In this document: in pieces, positions 8,882 to 17,671 of the stretch
Numbering within the stretch: position 1 is the first letter of the stretch
Layout of the letters: every line of letters starts with the position of its first letter
Origin: UBA4459 sp963776205
GTDB taxonomy: Bacteria; Bacteroidota; Bacteroidia; Bacteroidales; F082
Direction: 5' to 3'
Assembly: GCA_963776205.1 (NCBI GenBank)
Contig: CAVZLR010000004.1
Coordinates: forward strand, 930,001 to 994,000
DNA length: 64,000 bases
Notes under the pieces: generated by a model
Seen by the model: the letters and a program-made list of their open reading frames with translations, nothing else
Databases searched by the model: none
What the model was told of the DNA's origin: nothing
Position numbers and translations under genes: made by a program

Positions 8882-10351
8882 CTATTTTCTTAACCGTTGG
8901 ATTTTTTTCAGGATTTCTCCATCTTTATTCCGAATATTTAAAACCATAGGCATTTCACCAGGTAGATGATGCGTAGCACAAGAAAAACAAGGATCATAAG
9001 CCCTGAAAGCCATTTCAATCATATTCAATATACCTTCATTAACCTCCACTCCTTCCTTAATAAATCCCTGGGCTGCTTTTTTCAAAGACATACAGATAGC
9101 TGCATTATTATTTGTAGTTCCAACAATAATATTTGCTTTGGTAACAATACCCCTGTCATCTGTCCAATAATGATGGGTCAATGTTCCTCGTTGCGCTTCC
9201 ACAATTCCAACACCCTCGCCAACAATTCCTTTTATTTCTGCTCTTAATTCTTTCCCTGTAATATCAGAATCCTGAGCTAATTCAAGAGCTCTTTCTGCTG
9301 CATACAGCAGTTCTATTAGCCTAGCCCAATGCATAGCAAGTGTGTGGTGAACCGGTTTACAATCCAGCACATCGTACATCCGGTTGTATTCTTTATCTGC
9401 CAGAGGAGTTGCCATACCTACAGCCGCATTCAGCCTGGAAAGTGGAGTTGCAGTATACACACCTGAATACTCACCATCAACAAATCCTTTCCATCCTTTT
9501 TTCTTTAAATAAGGAAACTTCAGATAGCTCCATTTTTCAACACGTTCAGCTATATATTCCTGATATTCGTCTGGTGAATACAAACAATGCTCCAGTCCTA
9601 ATGTATTTACAACCCTTACTTTACCATCATAGAAATTTACGCGATTATTTTTATCAACGAGACCCATTGAATGCAGTTTAAGGTTATATGGGCCATTTAT
9701 TATTAGATCGAGGTATTTTTCATTGTTTAATACAACATCTTCAAAAATTTTCAATGAAAACTTTGCGAATTCTATAAATCCTTCTGCTTTTTTTTCAACA
9801 TCTCCCCTTTCCTCCTCTGTTAAACCTTTTCGAACTCCTCCCGGCACATTCATTACCACATGTGTTTGATGCCCGCCCAACAATGCCTGTATTTCCTGTG
9901 CAATTCGCCTTTGCTTGATTACTTCTGTACCTACCTCCTTTCCAACTACATCAATTACACCCAGGATATTTCTCTTGGAAGGGTCTGCATCAGGTCCTAC
10001 AACAAAATCAGGCGCAGCCAGCGCATAAAAATGAGCAATATGACTGTGCACAAAGTGGGCCATATAAAACAATTCTCGCAACTTTTTAGCAGTAGGTGGT
10101 GGTTCTGCACCAAATACAGCATCCACAGCTTTACCCGAACCCATATGATGACAGCCCGGGCATACACCACATATTTTTGTAACAATTGACGGAAGTTCCT
10201 CAACTGGTCTGCCTTCGCAAAACTTTTCAAACCCACGTAATTCAGGTACCTGGAAGTATACATTCTCGACCTCACCTACATCATCCAGAAATATTTCAAT
10301 CTTTCCATGACCTTCCAAACGAGTAATGGGATCAATGGTTATCTGTTTCAT
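8882..10351 (-). CDS. mvhA: [NiFe]-hydrogenase large subunit, group 3c-like (MvhA type)
   Basis: A 489-residue catalytic subunit of a cytosolic hydrogenase. Nickel ligands come from the L1 motif KICGVCPGCHH and the L2 motif DPCFSCATH near the C-terminus. About 24 residues follow the L2 His and would be removed by the maturation protease. The N-terminus ITIDPITRLEGHGKIEIF is standard. L1 with CGVCPGCHH and the neighbouring MvhD and HdrA genes place it with the Mvh (F420-non-reducing) group 3c enzymes, not the NAD-linked types. Order in the operon is mvhD, mvhG, mvhA, protease. It would oxidise H2 and pass electrons through MvhG and MvhD to HdrA. Confidence 0.92.
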   Translation of the reverse strand: MKQITIDPITRLEGHGKIEIFLDDVGEVENVYFQVPELRGFEKFCEGRPVEELPSIVTKICGVCPGCHHMGSGKAVDAVFGAEPPPTAKKLRELFYMAHFVHSHIAHFYALAAPDFVVGPDADPSKRNILGVIDVVGKEVGTEVIKQRRIAQEIQALLGGHQTHVVMNVPGGVRKGLTEEERGDVEKKAEGFIEFAKFSLKIFEDVVLNNEKYLDLIINGPYNLKLHSMGLVDKNNRVNFYDGKVRVVNTLGLEHCLYSPDEYQEYIAERVEKWSYLKFPYLKKKGWKGFVDGEYSGVYTATPLSRLNAAVGMATPLADKEYNRMYDVLDCKPVHHTLAMHWARLIELLYAAERALELAQDSDITGKELRAEIKGIVGEGVGIVEAQRGTLTHHYWTDDRGIVTKANIIVGTTNNNAAICMSLKKAAQGFIKEGVEVNEGILNMIEMAFRAYDPCFSCATHHLPGEMPMVLNIRNKDGEILKKIQRLRK

Positions 10352-10381
10352 AACTTTAATTTTTTCAGCAGTAATACAAAT

Positions 10382-11384
10382 TTAAACTTCAGCATTTTCC
10401 TCTACAATCTTCTTTCTAAATAACGCGGCAGGAACACTTACCCTGTAAAATGTACCAGCCGGATCTTCAATAGAGTCAACTATATCAAGTATTTCGTCAG
10501 GATCATTTGAGTCAATCGCTGTTGCAATAGCTGACATCATTTTTGCTCCTGGATCAATAATATCAGGTGTAGGACCATAACAACCACGGCAAGGTGCATT
10601 CCCTTTGATACAACGGTAACCACATCCAGCTCTTGTGGCTGGCCCCAAACAAATAAGCCCTTGTTCAATAAAACATGTTTCTCCATCGTCAACTACTTCC
10701 CATGGACGTAAAAATTTTTTCACCTGTTTTTTTTCCGTTTTCTTTCTTGCACATTCGTCACATAGTGGTTTCATTTGAGCCCCAATTACAGATCCCTTGG
10801 GAGGGAGTTCAGAACTGGAAACGATGGCCGTAAAAACTTCCAACAATCGGTCAGAAGTCGGTGGGCAACCCGGTATATAGTAGTCAACATCTAATTACCT
10901 GATTTAGTGCCCTGACATCATTATAAAATTCAGGCAAATCCAAAATCCCTTCTTTAACTATTGTTTCCGTTTGAGGAAATATTTGTTCTGTATTTATAGT
11001 AGATTCACTTTCCAGATAGACCCGGTTAAATAACTCTTTTTTACTACTTAGATTAGCCAGTCCGGGAATTCCGCCAAGATGTGCACAAGAACCATAAGCC
11101 ACCAATATTTTGGATTTCTTTCGAAGCAAATGTGCCATTTTTTCATTCTCACTATTTCTTACGGCCCCATTGAATAAAGTAATATCGATAAAATCATCTT
11201 CCATATCTTCCACATCCTTGTATTTTGTATCCAATGCAATTGGCCAAAAGACCAGATCAGCAGCTTCAACAATATCATACAGGTGTTCATGTACATCTAA
11301 AACGGATACACAGCACCCGCCGCAAGCGGCACCCCAGTAAATGGCTAGTTTAAGTTTTGATGCGTTATTTTTTGATGATTCCAT
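10382..11384 (-). CDS. mvhG: [NiFe]-hydrogenase small subunit, MvhG type (apparent frameshift)
   Basis: The gene is read in two pieces: 11384 to 10884 gives the N-terminal half (WGAACGGCCVSVLDVHEH with the proximal cluster cysteines, then YGSCAHLGG), and a second frame from about 10889 to 10382 gives the rest (YIPGCPPTSDRLLEVFTA, then the cysteine-rich CDECA, CLGPATRAGCGYRC and CRGCYGP motifs). Joining needs removal of one base near 10892-10896, restoring QVIDVDYYIPGCPP, a conserved MvhG stretch. With the join the protein is about 333 residues with cysteines for three FeS clusters. No slippery site typical of programmed shifting is obvious. A sequence error is most likely; if real, the hydrogenase would be inactive. 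Confidence 0.85.
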
Positions 11385-11402
11385 AGTGATAATTTTAACA
11401 TA

Positions 11403-11828
11403 TTAAGCCCATTCTTCCATGGTCGTTTTTACTTTAGATTTTCCAATATTCTTTATTGTATTGGTAAAATCATTCACCAGTTCAGCGAATTCTTTTCCTT
11501 CGCTGGCACTTATCCACTCCAACCTGATCCTTTCTTTATCAAGCCCAAGTTGCGAGACATATTTCTGTAGCAAATGAAACCTTCTCAAACATTTATAATT
11601 TCCTTCATGATAGTGGCAATCGCCCGGGTGACATCCGCATATAAGAACGCCATCAGCACCCTCACGGAAAGCTTTTAAAACGAATGTTGGCCCAATTCGA
11701 CCTGAACACATTACGCGTATTACCCGTACATTCGAATTATATTTTATACGCGAAGTTCCGGCTAGGTCAGCACCTGTATATGAACACCAGTTGCACAAAA
11801 ACGCTACAATTGTTGGATTTTTATTCAT
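11403..11828 (-). CDS. mvhD: Mvh-type hydrogenase iron-sulfur subunit (MvhD/FrhD-like delta)
   Basis: A 141-residue protein of the MvhD family, the small [2Fe-2S] subunit that links MvhAG to HdrA. Family landmarks: FLCNWCSYTGADLAGTSR, VRVMCSGRIGP, GADGVLICGCHPGDCHY and GNYKC, with five or more conserved cysteines. It lies 20 bases downstream of the second HdrA gene and 18 bases upstream of mvhG. This gene is the main reason for calling the hydrogenase group 3c and for proposing transfer of electrons to the HdrA protein. Confidence 0.9.
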   Translation of the reverse strand: MNKNPTIVAFLCNWCSYTGADLAGTSRIKYNSNVRVIRVMCSGRIGPTFVLKAFREGADGVLICGCHPGDCHYHEGNYKCLRRFHLLQKYVSQLGLDKERIRLEWISASEGKEFAELVNDFTNTIKNIGKSKVKTTMEEWA

Positions 11829-11848
11829 TTGATCTATCTATTAGTCAG

Positions 11849-13591
11849 TTAATTTGTTTCTATTGTTTCAAGCTCATACACTTTGGCCATTAAGCCTTCA
11901 ATTTGAGAAAGAATCTGTTCATCTGTAAAGTGCTTGGTTGATATAGCACCACTGGGGCATGCCGTTGCACAAGTTCCACAACCCTTACAAAGCACCTCAT
12001 TTACAACAGACACATCATTTTCAGCATCAAAACTATTAGCACCATATGGGCAAACTGATATGCAGAATTGGCAACCACAGCAAATATCAGCGTTTACTTC
12101 TGCCGTAGTAACTTCCACCTCAACAGATCCCCTTAAAATAGTGGCCAGAATTCTAGCTACTGCGGCCCTGGCCTGTGAAACGGAATCAGGAATATCTTTA
12201 GGTGACTGGCAATTACCAACTACATAAACACCATCTGTTGTTGTAGCTACCGGATCCAACTTTGGATGTTTTTCAATAAAAAAGCCATTACTATCCATGC
12301 TTATTCCTGAAAGATGAGAAACTAGCTTTGCATTATCATGCGCTTCCTGACCAACCATCAGGATGACTAAATCAGCCGGCACTTGAATTTCTTCTCCTGA
12401 TAAAATCTCTTTAAATTCTATAATCACTCCATTTCCTCTTTCATCTTCTTTTATCATTGGCAATTCACTCCGCTGGTCAAACATTAGGAACATAATTCCG
12501 TTTCGAGACGTACTGGTATATAACTCTTCGCATCCTTTACCGAAAGATCGCATATCGGCATATAATTCAAAAATATTTGATTCAGGTAACTGCTCCCTCA
12601 ACTGATTGGCATATTTTAACGCTGACATACAACACGTGCGGGAACAGTAATTAAGGTGATTCTCATTTCGACTTCCTGCGCAATGAATGATCGCAATATT
12701 TTCAGGGATTTTACCTGATTTATTTACAATTTCTTCATGTTTTGAAAGTTCTTCAAATTCCAATGATGTGATCACTTCAGGAAACTTCCAATAACCATAG
12801 TTTTTCAATTTTCCGGCATCGAATGGTTTTAAGCCTGTTGCAACTATCGTGTTTCCAAATTCAACAGGAATCTCATTTTGGTCGACAGTTTGTACAATTC
12901 CTTTAAAATTCCCAATGAAGCCGTGTATTTCCTTTACTTCAGCATTAACAAATACTTGAACATTTTCAGACGATTGAACTTTATAAATCAACTCAGAAAT
13001 GGGACTGACAGCATCTTTCAGGTATGGATATGTCAGTTTCAGTTTGGCTGCCATACCACCTAATCGATCACTTTTCTCAATTAAAAATGATTGCTTACCT
13101 GCATTTGATAACTCTAAAGCTGCTGACATTCCTGCAACACCTCCACCAATTATTAGGGTAGCAGCATGTACATTAACAATTCTCTTTTGGAGTGGCTTGT
13201 GATGAATCACTCGCCTGATGGCAGCAGCTACAAGGGATTTTGCTTTTCGGGTTGCTTCTCCTCTATCGGTATGAACCCACGAGTCCTGCTCACGAATATT
13301 AGCCATTTGGAGCATATAGGGATTGAGGCCGGCATTCTCAAGTGCAGTTCTGAAAGTAATTTCATGGATCCTGGGTGAGCAGGCAGCTACAACGATTCTA
13401 TTCAGATTGTGTTTCTTAATATCTTTAATGATCATGTCCTGCCCTGGATCTGAACACATATACTTGTAATTTTTGGCCAATACTACTCCCGGTAAATTCT
13501 CCATTTCCTTTGATACACCCTTCACATCTACCATCATGGCGATGTTTGTACCACACCAGCAAACGTAGACGCCGATTCTGTATTCTTCCAT
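11849..13591 (-). CDS. hdrA: HdrA/QmoB-like FAD iron-sulfur protein
   Basis: A 580-residue cytosolic flavoprotein with the full HdrA layout: an N-terminal domain (residues 1-120; RIGVYVCWCGTNIA, YKYMCSDPGQ), a Rossmann FAD site (IIGGGVAGMSAALELSNAG near 147), the thioredoxin-reductase-like core with HCAGSRNENHLNYCSRTCCM, and a C-terminal 2x[4Fe-4S] ferredoxin (CCGCQFCISVCPYGA and CKGCGTCATACPSGA). HdrA bifurcates electrons in methanogens; QmoB is the relative in quinone-linked complexes. The MvhD gene follows directly, so this is probably the copy that docks the hydrogenase. It follows the QmoC-like membrane gene by 31 bases. No HdrB (CCG-domain) gene is present. Confidence 0.9.
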   Translation of the reverse strand: MEEYRIGVYVCWCGTNIAMMVDVKGVSKEMENLPGVVLAKNYKYMCSDPGQDMIIKDIKKHNLNRIVVAACSPRIHEITFRTALENAGLNPYMLQMANIREQDSWVHTDRGEATRKAKSLVAAAIRRVIHHKPLQKRIVNVHAATLIIGGGVAGMSAALELSNAGKQSFLIEKSDRLGGMAAKLKLTYPYLKDAVSPISELIYKVQSSENVQVFVNAEVKEIHGFIGNFKGIVQTVDQNEIPVEFGNTIVATGLKPFDAGKLKNYGYWKFPEVITSLEFEELSKHEEIVNKSGKIPENIAIIHCAGSRNENHLNYCSRTCCMSALKYANQLREQLPESNIFELYADMRSFGKGCEELYTSTSRNGIMFLMFDQRSELPMIKEDERGNGVIIEFKEILSGEEIQVPADLVILMVGQEAHDNAKLVSHLSGISMDSNGFFIEKHPKLDPVATTTDGVYVVGNCQSPKDIPDSVSQARAAVARILATILRGSVEVEVTTAEVNADICCGCQFCISVCPYGANSFDAENDVSVVNEVLCKGCGTCATACPSGAISTKHFTDEQILSQIEGLMAKVYELETIETN

Positions 13592-13622
13592 TTTTATTTG
13601 GTTTTATTTTTTTTCATTTTTA

Positions 13623-14816
13623 TCAAATTGCAGGAGCTAATTGTCTGCTTGTCTTTTCTTTCATGGCTGCCAATTTTACTTTTGAAAAATAAATTGCGAA
13701 AGGCCTATAAGCGAGGTGCGACCATTTAGAGAATGGCACCTCAATAACGATCATCGGTACTAAAACTGCCAGGTGAATAATGTAAGTGTAATAAGTTACT
13801 TCAACCATTCCTAGTAACCTGAAAACATGAAGTAGAATTCCTGAAATTGTCGTTAATGCCAGCATTACAATAAAAATCCAGTCAGAAGCATGTGAAAACT
13901 TCATCGAAACTGGTCGTTTAGTTAGCCTCTGATATGTAACAACACCAAGAAAGAATAGGATACCAAAAGTGGCATAATAGCCTAACAGACGTTGCCAATG
14001 CCAAAAGGGAAGCACTTCTTCTACCTGAAAATAAGGCAAGAACACTACAACGATGATAAACATAATAGTGTAACCAGTCATTAATAATAAGTGACCAAAC
14101 CAGTAGCTCCGTTTTTCACATTTTGAAAAACTGGCTTGTGTAATAAAATTATATATTAATTGCCAAAACTCTGTAAAATAAACGGTTATAGGAATTTGTA
14201 CAGTTTTATCGGAAAGGATTGTTTTGTAAAACATATTGAAAATATTGGTTATAAGCAATCCCCCAACAATAATTGCCATCAACCAATCGCCATATTCTAT
14301 TAGTGTAACGAATCGGTCAGGGCTAATTCCGGCTACAAGGCTATTGATCATCACACCACCAGATTCATTTACCATCAAAGCGGCATCTGGTTTTAATGGC
14401 AGGAAGATTATAAATGAAACAATAACCAGAATTGCAATCATAGCAATTGCACCATATTCCCATAAAACCGATGTATAGAATTTCTTTGATAAGCCAGTCC
14501 AGTCGTATCGAGTTGTCAGGTAACGCCTTAAAGTCATCATTAGTTCACCTGGATTGGCATCCCTCGGGCAGGTTTCAGAGCAATCGCCACAATAATAACA
14601 CAACCAGGGCTCTAAAGAGGTTTCAAGTTTGTTTTGGAGGCCCATTTGTAATGTTCTGATACTATTTCTAGGGAATAAAAAACCATTTTCAGACAATGGA
14701 CAAATCGCTGTGCAATTTCCACAATGAAAACACTCATTCCAATTACCTAAACCATATTGCTGGAGTTCTTTTTCAAATTTTGGGTTTACTCTTGTATTCA
14801 TGGTCAATCCTCCCAT
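13623..14816 (-). CDS. qmoC: QmoC-like membrane subunit (HdrC ferredoxin + HdrE cytochrome b)
   Basis: A 397-residue fusion. Residues 25-105 form an HdrC-type ferredoxin with two [4Fe-4S] motifs (CFHCGNCTAICP and CYYCGDCSETCPR). From about 125 onward there are six hydrophobic segments of nitrate-reductase-gamma/HdrE type with candidate haem histidines in WFGHLLLM, FWHWQRLLG, FSHASDW, ILLHVFRLLG, IIHLAVL and KWSHLAY. This is the domain plan of QmoC, which passes electrons between the quinone pool and HdrA-like QmoAB. It sits between the two HdrA genes, ending 31 bases before the second. It would make the hydrogenase complex membrane-bound and quinone-linked. A GTG or later ATG (MNTRVNPKF) is an alternative start. 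Confidence 0.86.
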   Translation of the reverse strand: MGGLTMNTRVNPKFEKELQQYGLGNWNECFHCGNCTAICPLSENGFLFPRNSIRTLQMGLQNKLETSLEPWLCYYCGDCSETCPRDANPGELMMTLRRYLTTRYDWTGLSKKFYTSVLWEYGAIAMIAILVIVSFIIFLPLKPDAALMVNESGGVMINSLVAGISPDRFVTLIEYGDWLMAIIVGGLLITNIFNMFYKTILSDKTVQIPITVYFTEFWQLIYNFITQASFSKCEKRSYWFGHLLLMTGYTIMFIIVVVFLPYFQVEEVLPFWHWQRLLGYYATFGILFFLGVVTYQRLTKRPVSMKFSHASDWIFIVMLALTTISGILLHVFRLLGMVEVTYYTYIIHLAVLVPMIVIEVPFSKWSHLAYRPFAIYFSKVKLAAMKEKTSRQLAPAI

Positions 14817-14818
14817 TT

Positions 14819-16207
14819 TTATATGAGTTCTACTTCTTTATAAAATTCAATACTTTGCAAAACACGAGCTGCAGCTGCAGAAGCCTGTGCAACTGTATCT
14901 GGTATATCTTTTGGTCCCTGGCACACTCCGGCAATAGTTATCCCCTGCCTGATTGTTCCCACTGGATCAAGCAGATTGTCAAGTTCCTTAAACCAACCGG
15001 AATGATCAACATCAACCCCCATCATATCAGATAATTGTTGTGCTCCATCAGAAGGCTCTAAGCCGACAGCAAGTATGACCATATCAGCTTCTTGTTCAAC
15101 TAACTTATTATTAAAAATATCCTCTGATCTTAGATTTAATTTACCGTCGAGCTCTTCAATTTTTGCTGTTTTACCTCTGATCATATGTACACCTTCTTTT
15201 TTAATCCGCTGGTAAAATTCTTCATATCCTTTTCCAAAGGCTCTCATATCAATAAAGTACTCATATACTTCAGCATTTGGGAGTTTTTCTTTTATAAGAT
15301 GCGCCAGTTTTAGGGAATACATGCAACAAACCTTCGAACAATAAGCGTTACAGTTCTCATCACGGCTGCCAATACAGTGAATAAGGGCTACACTTGTAGG
15401 ACTTCCGTTATCCGAATTAAACAACCAGTTTCCTTTTTTATCCTGTGATCTTAAAACTATTTTACCCTCAGTTGGTCCTCCTGCGTTGATAAGTCGCTCC
15501 AATTCCAAAGAAGTTAACACATTGGGAAATTTTCCATAACCATACTGATCAAGTTTTCTGGCATCAAAAGATTTAAACCCGGTGGTTATCACAATATTTC
15601 CAACCTCAATATCCAAATCTTCATCTTCTGCGTGCAAATCGATACAATCATTCACAGGGCAGAATTTCACACAAACACCACATTTCTTGCCTTCTGATTG
15701 CATATAAACGCAACTTTCGGGATCAATGAGATATTTATTTGGAACTGCCTGTGGAAATGGAATAAAAATTGCCTTTCTCATTGCTGTACCAGCATCAAAC
15801 TCACTAGGTGCGTTGCCTGGGCATTTTGCTGCGCATGATCCGCAACCAATACACAAATGCTGATCAACAAATCGAGCTCTTTTATGAATTTTAACTTTAA
15901 ATGATCCCGGGCTTCCAGTAACTTCAGTTACTTCAGAACATGTAAGAAGGTTAATTTTAGTATGCTGCCCTACTGCTACCATCTTAGGTGTCAGAATACA
16001 GGCAGCACAATCGAGTGTTGGAAAGGTTTTATCAAACATGGCCATATGTCCACCAATGGTTCCTGATTTTTCTACCAGAAATACTTTATTTCCGGCATTC
16101 GCGATTTCAAGTGAAGCTTGGATGCCAGCTATTCCGGCACCAATCACAAGGGTATCGGGATGTACTTTTTGATGGAATGCATTTCCATTCTCAGATGAAC
16201 TATTCAT
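14819..16207 (-). CDS. hdrA: HdrA/QmoA-like FAD iron-sulfur protein
   Basis: A 462-residue flavoprotein and first gene of the operon. FAD Rossmann site VIGAGIAGIQASLEIANAG near residue 22; MFDKTFPTLDCAACILTPKM is the HdrA cysteine pair. An inserted ferredoxin carries CIGCGSCAAKCPG and a second set in CVYMQSEGKKCGVCVKFCP. The core has HCIGSRDENCNAYCSKVCCM. It lacks both the N-terminal domain and the C-terminal ferredoxin of the larger HdrA encoded downstream, as QmoA does relative to QmoB. It ends 2 bases before the QmoC-like gene (14816), so translation is probably coupled. Confidence 0.88.
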   Translation of the reverse strand: MNSSSENGNAFHQKVHPDTLVIGAGIAGIQASLEIANAGNKVFLVEKSGTIGGHMAMFDKTFPTLDCAACILTPKMVAVGQHTKINLLTCSEVTEVTGSPGSFKVKIHKRARFVDQHLCIGCGSCAAKCPGNAPSEFDAGTAMRKAIFIPFPQAVPNKYLIDPESCVYMQSEGKKCGVCVKFCPVNDCIDLHAEDEDLDIEVGNIVITTGFKSFDARKLDQYGYGKFPNVLTSLELERLINAGGPTEGKIVLRSQDKKGNWLFNSDNGSPTSVALIHCIGSRDENCNAYCSKVCCMYSLKLAHLIKEKLPNAEVYEYFIDMRAFGKGYEEFYQRIKKEGVHMIRGKTAKIEELDGKLNLRSEDIFNNKLVEQEADMVILAVGLEPSDGAQQLSDMMGVDVDHSGWFKELDNLLDPVGTIRQGITIAGVCQGPKDIPDTVAQASAAAARVLQSIEFYKEVELI

Positions 16208-16313
16208 AGATCTATATTTTCAGATAAAAACAACCGACCATTTACTATTCTTTAATCATCGATTGATCAACAATAATAGATTTATCTAATCACAGTTCAA
16301 ATGATAATAGTCA

Positions 16314-16327
16314 GTCAAAAAGTTGAC
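16314..16327. promoter_or_regulatory. possible CRP/FNR-type operator upstream of the hdr-mvh operon
   Basis: A palindrome GTCAA-AAAG-TTGAC lies about 107 bases upstream of the operon start and just downstream of the CRP/FNR gene. A second short palindrome, TTGATCAA, lies at 16263-16270. Spacing and sequence do not match the classical FNR site exactly, so this is only a candidate. Confidence 0.3.
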
Positions 16328-16358
16328 AATTATCAAGTTTTTAAAGTAGTCAATAGAA

Positions 16359-17111
16359 TTATTTTCTGGGTAAGTTGATCCCTTTTGAAATATTTTTTAA
16401 AAGAGGAATATCAATAATGAAAACCTTCCGGCCTTCAATCGCGAGTACACCTTCATCCTTAAATGAATGCAATAATCTTACAACTGTTTCTGTGGCTGTA
16501 CCAACTATATTTGCAATGTCATCACGTTTAAGGGTAATCGGGTTAATCCCGTTCTCTCCGCAGTTTCCAAATGAAAAAATATTATGTAATTCCAATAAAG
16601 TCTCTGCGAGTCGCTCCCGAACATTTTTTTGGGCTATAGAAGTTATTTTTTCCTCTGCCCTTTGCAGCATCTGGCTCAATGTATAAAGCATGCAGGTTGT
16701 AATAGATGGGTATTTTGCCTGAAACGATGTGAATAATTCTTTGTTAATATAACAAATAGTGCTGTCCTCAAGTGCTGTTGCAGTAGAACTGTACGCGCAG
16801 TTTGAAAGAAATGCTCTGATACCTAGTAGTTTACCGGGTAGCACGAATCGAACAATTTGCTCCTTACCATCAGTGCCAGACCTTGACATTTTTACTTTTC
16901 CATTATACAAACAGTAAACTCCCGTGGGTGTTCTGCCACTATAGAAAATATTTTGTCCTTTTGAAAATAATGTTGTCTCTTTGGTTGCATCTAAAAGCTT
17001 TATATCTTTAGCATCCAATACAGAAAAGCAGGAAGTAATCCTAGTTGCACAGTCAGCACATGAAGGTATTTTAGCTGAGCCAGCAGGCATGGTTAAATAG
17101 TTGTATAACAA
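16359..17111 (-). CDS. CRP/FNR family transcription regulator with N-terminal cysteines
   Basis: A 250-residue regulator. A cyclic-nucleotide-type beta-roll (about 40-150; GVYCLYNGKVKMSRSG, VLPGKLLGIRAFL) is followed by a Crp-type winged helix (about 165-240; TLKRDDIANIVGTATETVVRLLHSFKDEG). Near the N-terminus are Cys18, Cys21 and Cys28 (CADCATRITSC) and there is a further Cys105, an arrangement that could hold an FNR-like [4Fe-4S] cluster and sense oxygen or redox state. It is directly upstream of, and on the same strand as, the HdrA-QmoC-Mvh operon (151 bases between), so it probably regulates it. It is divergent from the response regulator gene. The cysteine cluster is inferred, not proven. 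Confidence 0.88.
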   Translation of the reverse strand: MLYNYLTMPAGSAKIPSCADCATRITSCFSVLDAKDIKLLDATKETTLFSKGQNIFYSGRTPTGVYCLYNGKVKMSRSGTDGKEQIVRFVLPGKLLGIRAFLSNCAYSSTATALEDSTICYINKELFTSFQAKYPSITTCMLYTLSQMLQRAEEKITSIAQKNVRERLAETLLELHNIFSFGNCGENGINPITLKRDDIANIVGTATETVVRLLHSFKDEGVLAIEGRKVFIIDIPLLKNISKGINLPRK

Positions 17112-17278
17112 ATGTAACTGAAATATATATAATAGCCCTTCAATAATATAAAAAAAGTATTTTTTTTTCTAATTTTTAATATTACTTAGTTAATTATCAG
17201 TTTAATTGGGCATTTCTTCTGATTTATTGACATATTATGATCAAAATATTATCTTTATACAACTTAAAAAAAATACCG

Positions 17279-17671
17279 ATGAAAAAGAAAAAAATCCTAC
17301 TGGTTGATGACGATCCGGATATTATTTCAGCTTTTGAAGCCATCTTAACTAAAAAGGGTTATGAAATAATAACTGCTTTTAACAAAGCTGAAGGCATCAA
17401 AAAATTTAATTCTCTAAATCCTGACCTGGCTATTCTTGACGTTATGATGGATGAAGAACATGATGGATTTGAAATGTCAAGAGAGATAAAAAAAACGAAT
17501 CCCGAGACCCCGATTATTATGTTAACAGGTATAAGTGAAATTACAGGTGTGAACTTCAGGGCTGCTGCTTCCGATCCTAACTGGCTACCTGCTGATGAAT
17601 TCCTCGATAAACCTGTAAATCCGGATGAATTAGTAGCAACAATAGAAGAGTTATTATCTAAAGCAGGCTAA
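17279..17671 (+). CDS. single-domain response regulator (CheY-like receiver)
   Basis: A 130-residue receiver domain. The acidic pocket is in LLVDDDPD (Asp10-12), the phospho-acceptor is Asp54 in LAILDVMMDEEHDG, and the conserved Lys is in FLDKPVNPDEL. There is no output domain. I place the start at 17279 (MKKKKILLVDD), because an upstream ATG at 17237 would add 14 residues not found in receivers. Its stop overlaps the kinase start in TAATG at 17669-17673, so the two are translationally coupled. It probably relays the signal of the RegB-like kinase, perhaps to the nearby sigma-54-type activator, which has no receiver of its own. Confidence 0.88.
   Translation: MKKKKILLVDDDPDIISAFEAILTKKGYEIITAFNKAEGIKKFNSLNPDLAILDVMMDEEHDGFEMSREIKKTNPETPIIMLTGISEITGVNFRAAASDPNWLPADEFLDKPVNPDELVATIEELLSKAG

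Noticed and set aside
10884..10900. Programmed frameshift in mvhG
   Set aside because: There is no slippery heptamer or nearby hairpin, and eight other single-base insertions in the window suggest sequence error.
13623..14816. Glycerol-3-phosphate dehydrogenase C or succinate dehydrogenase-type iron-sulfur subunit
   Set aside because: The ferredoxin half lacks a CCG domain, and the membrane half is of HdrE/nitrate-reductase-gamma type; flanking HdrA genes support QmoC.
17237..17278. Upstream ATG of the response regulator gene
   Set aside because: It adds 14 residues without similarity to receiver domains; the start at 17279 fits the family.
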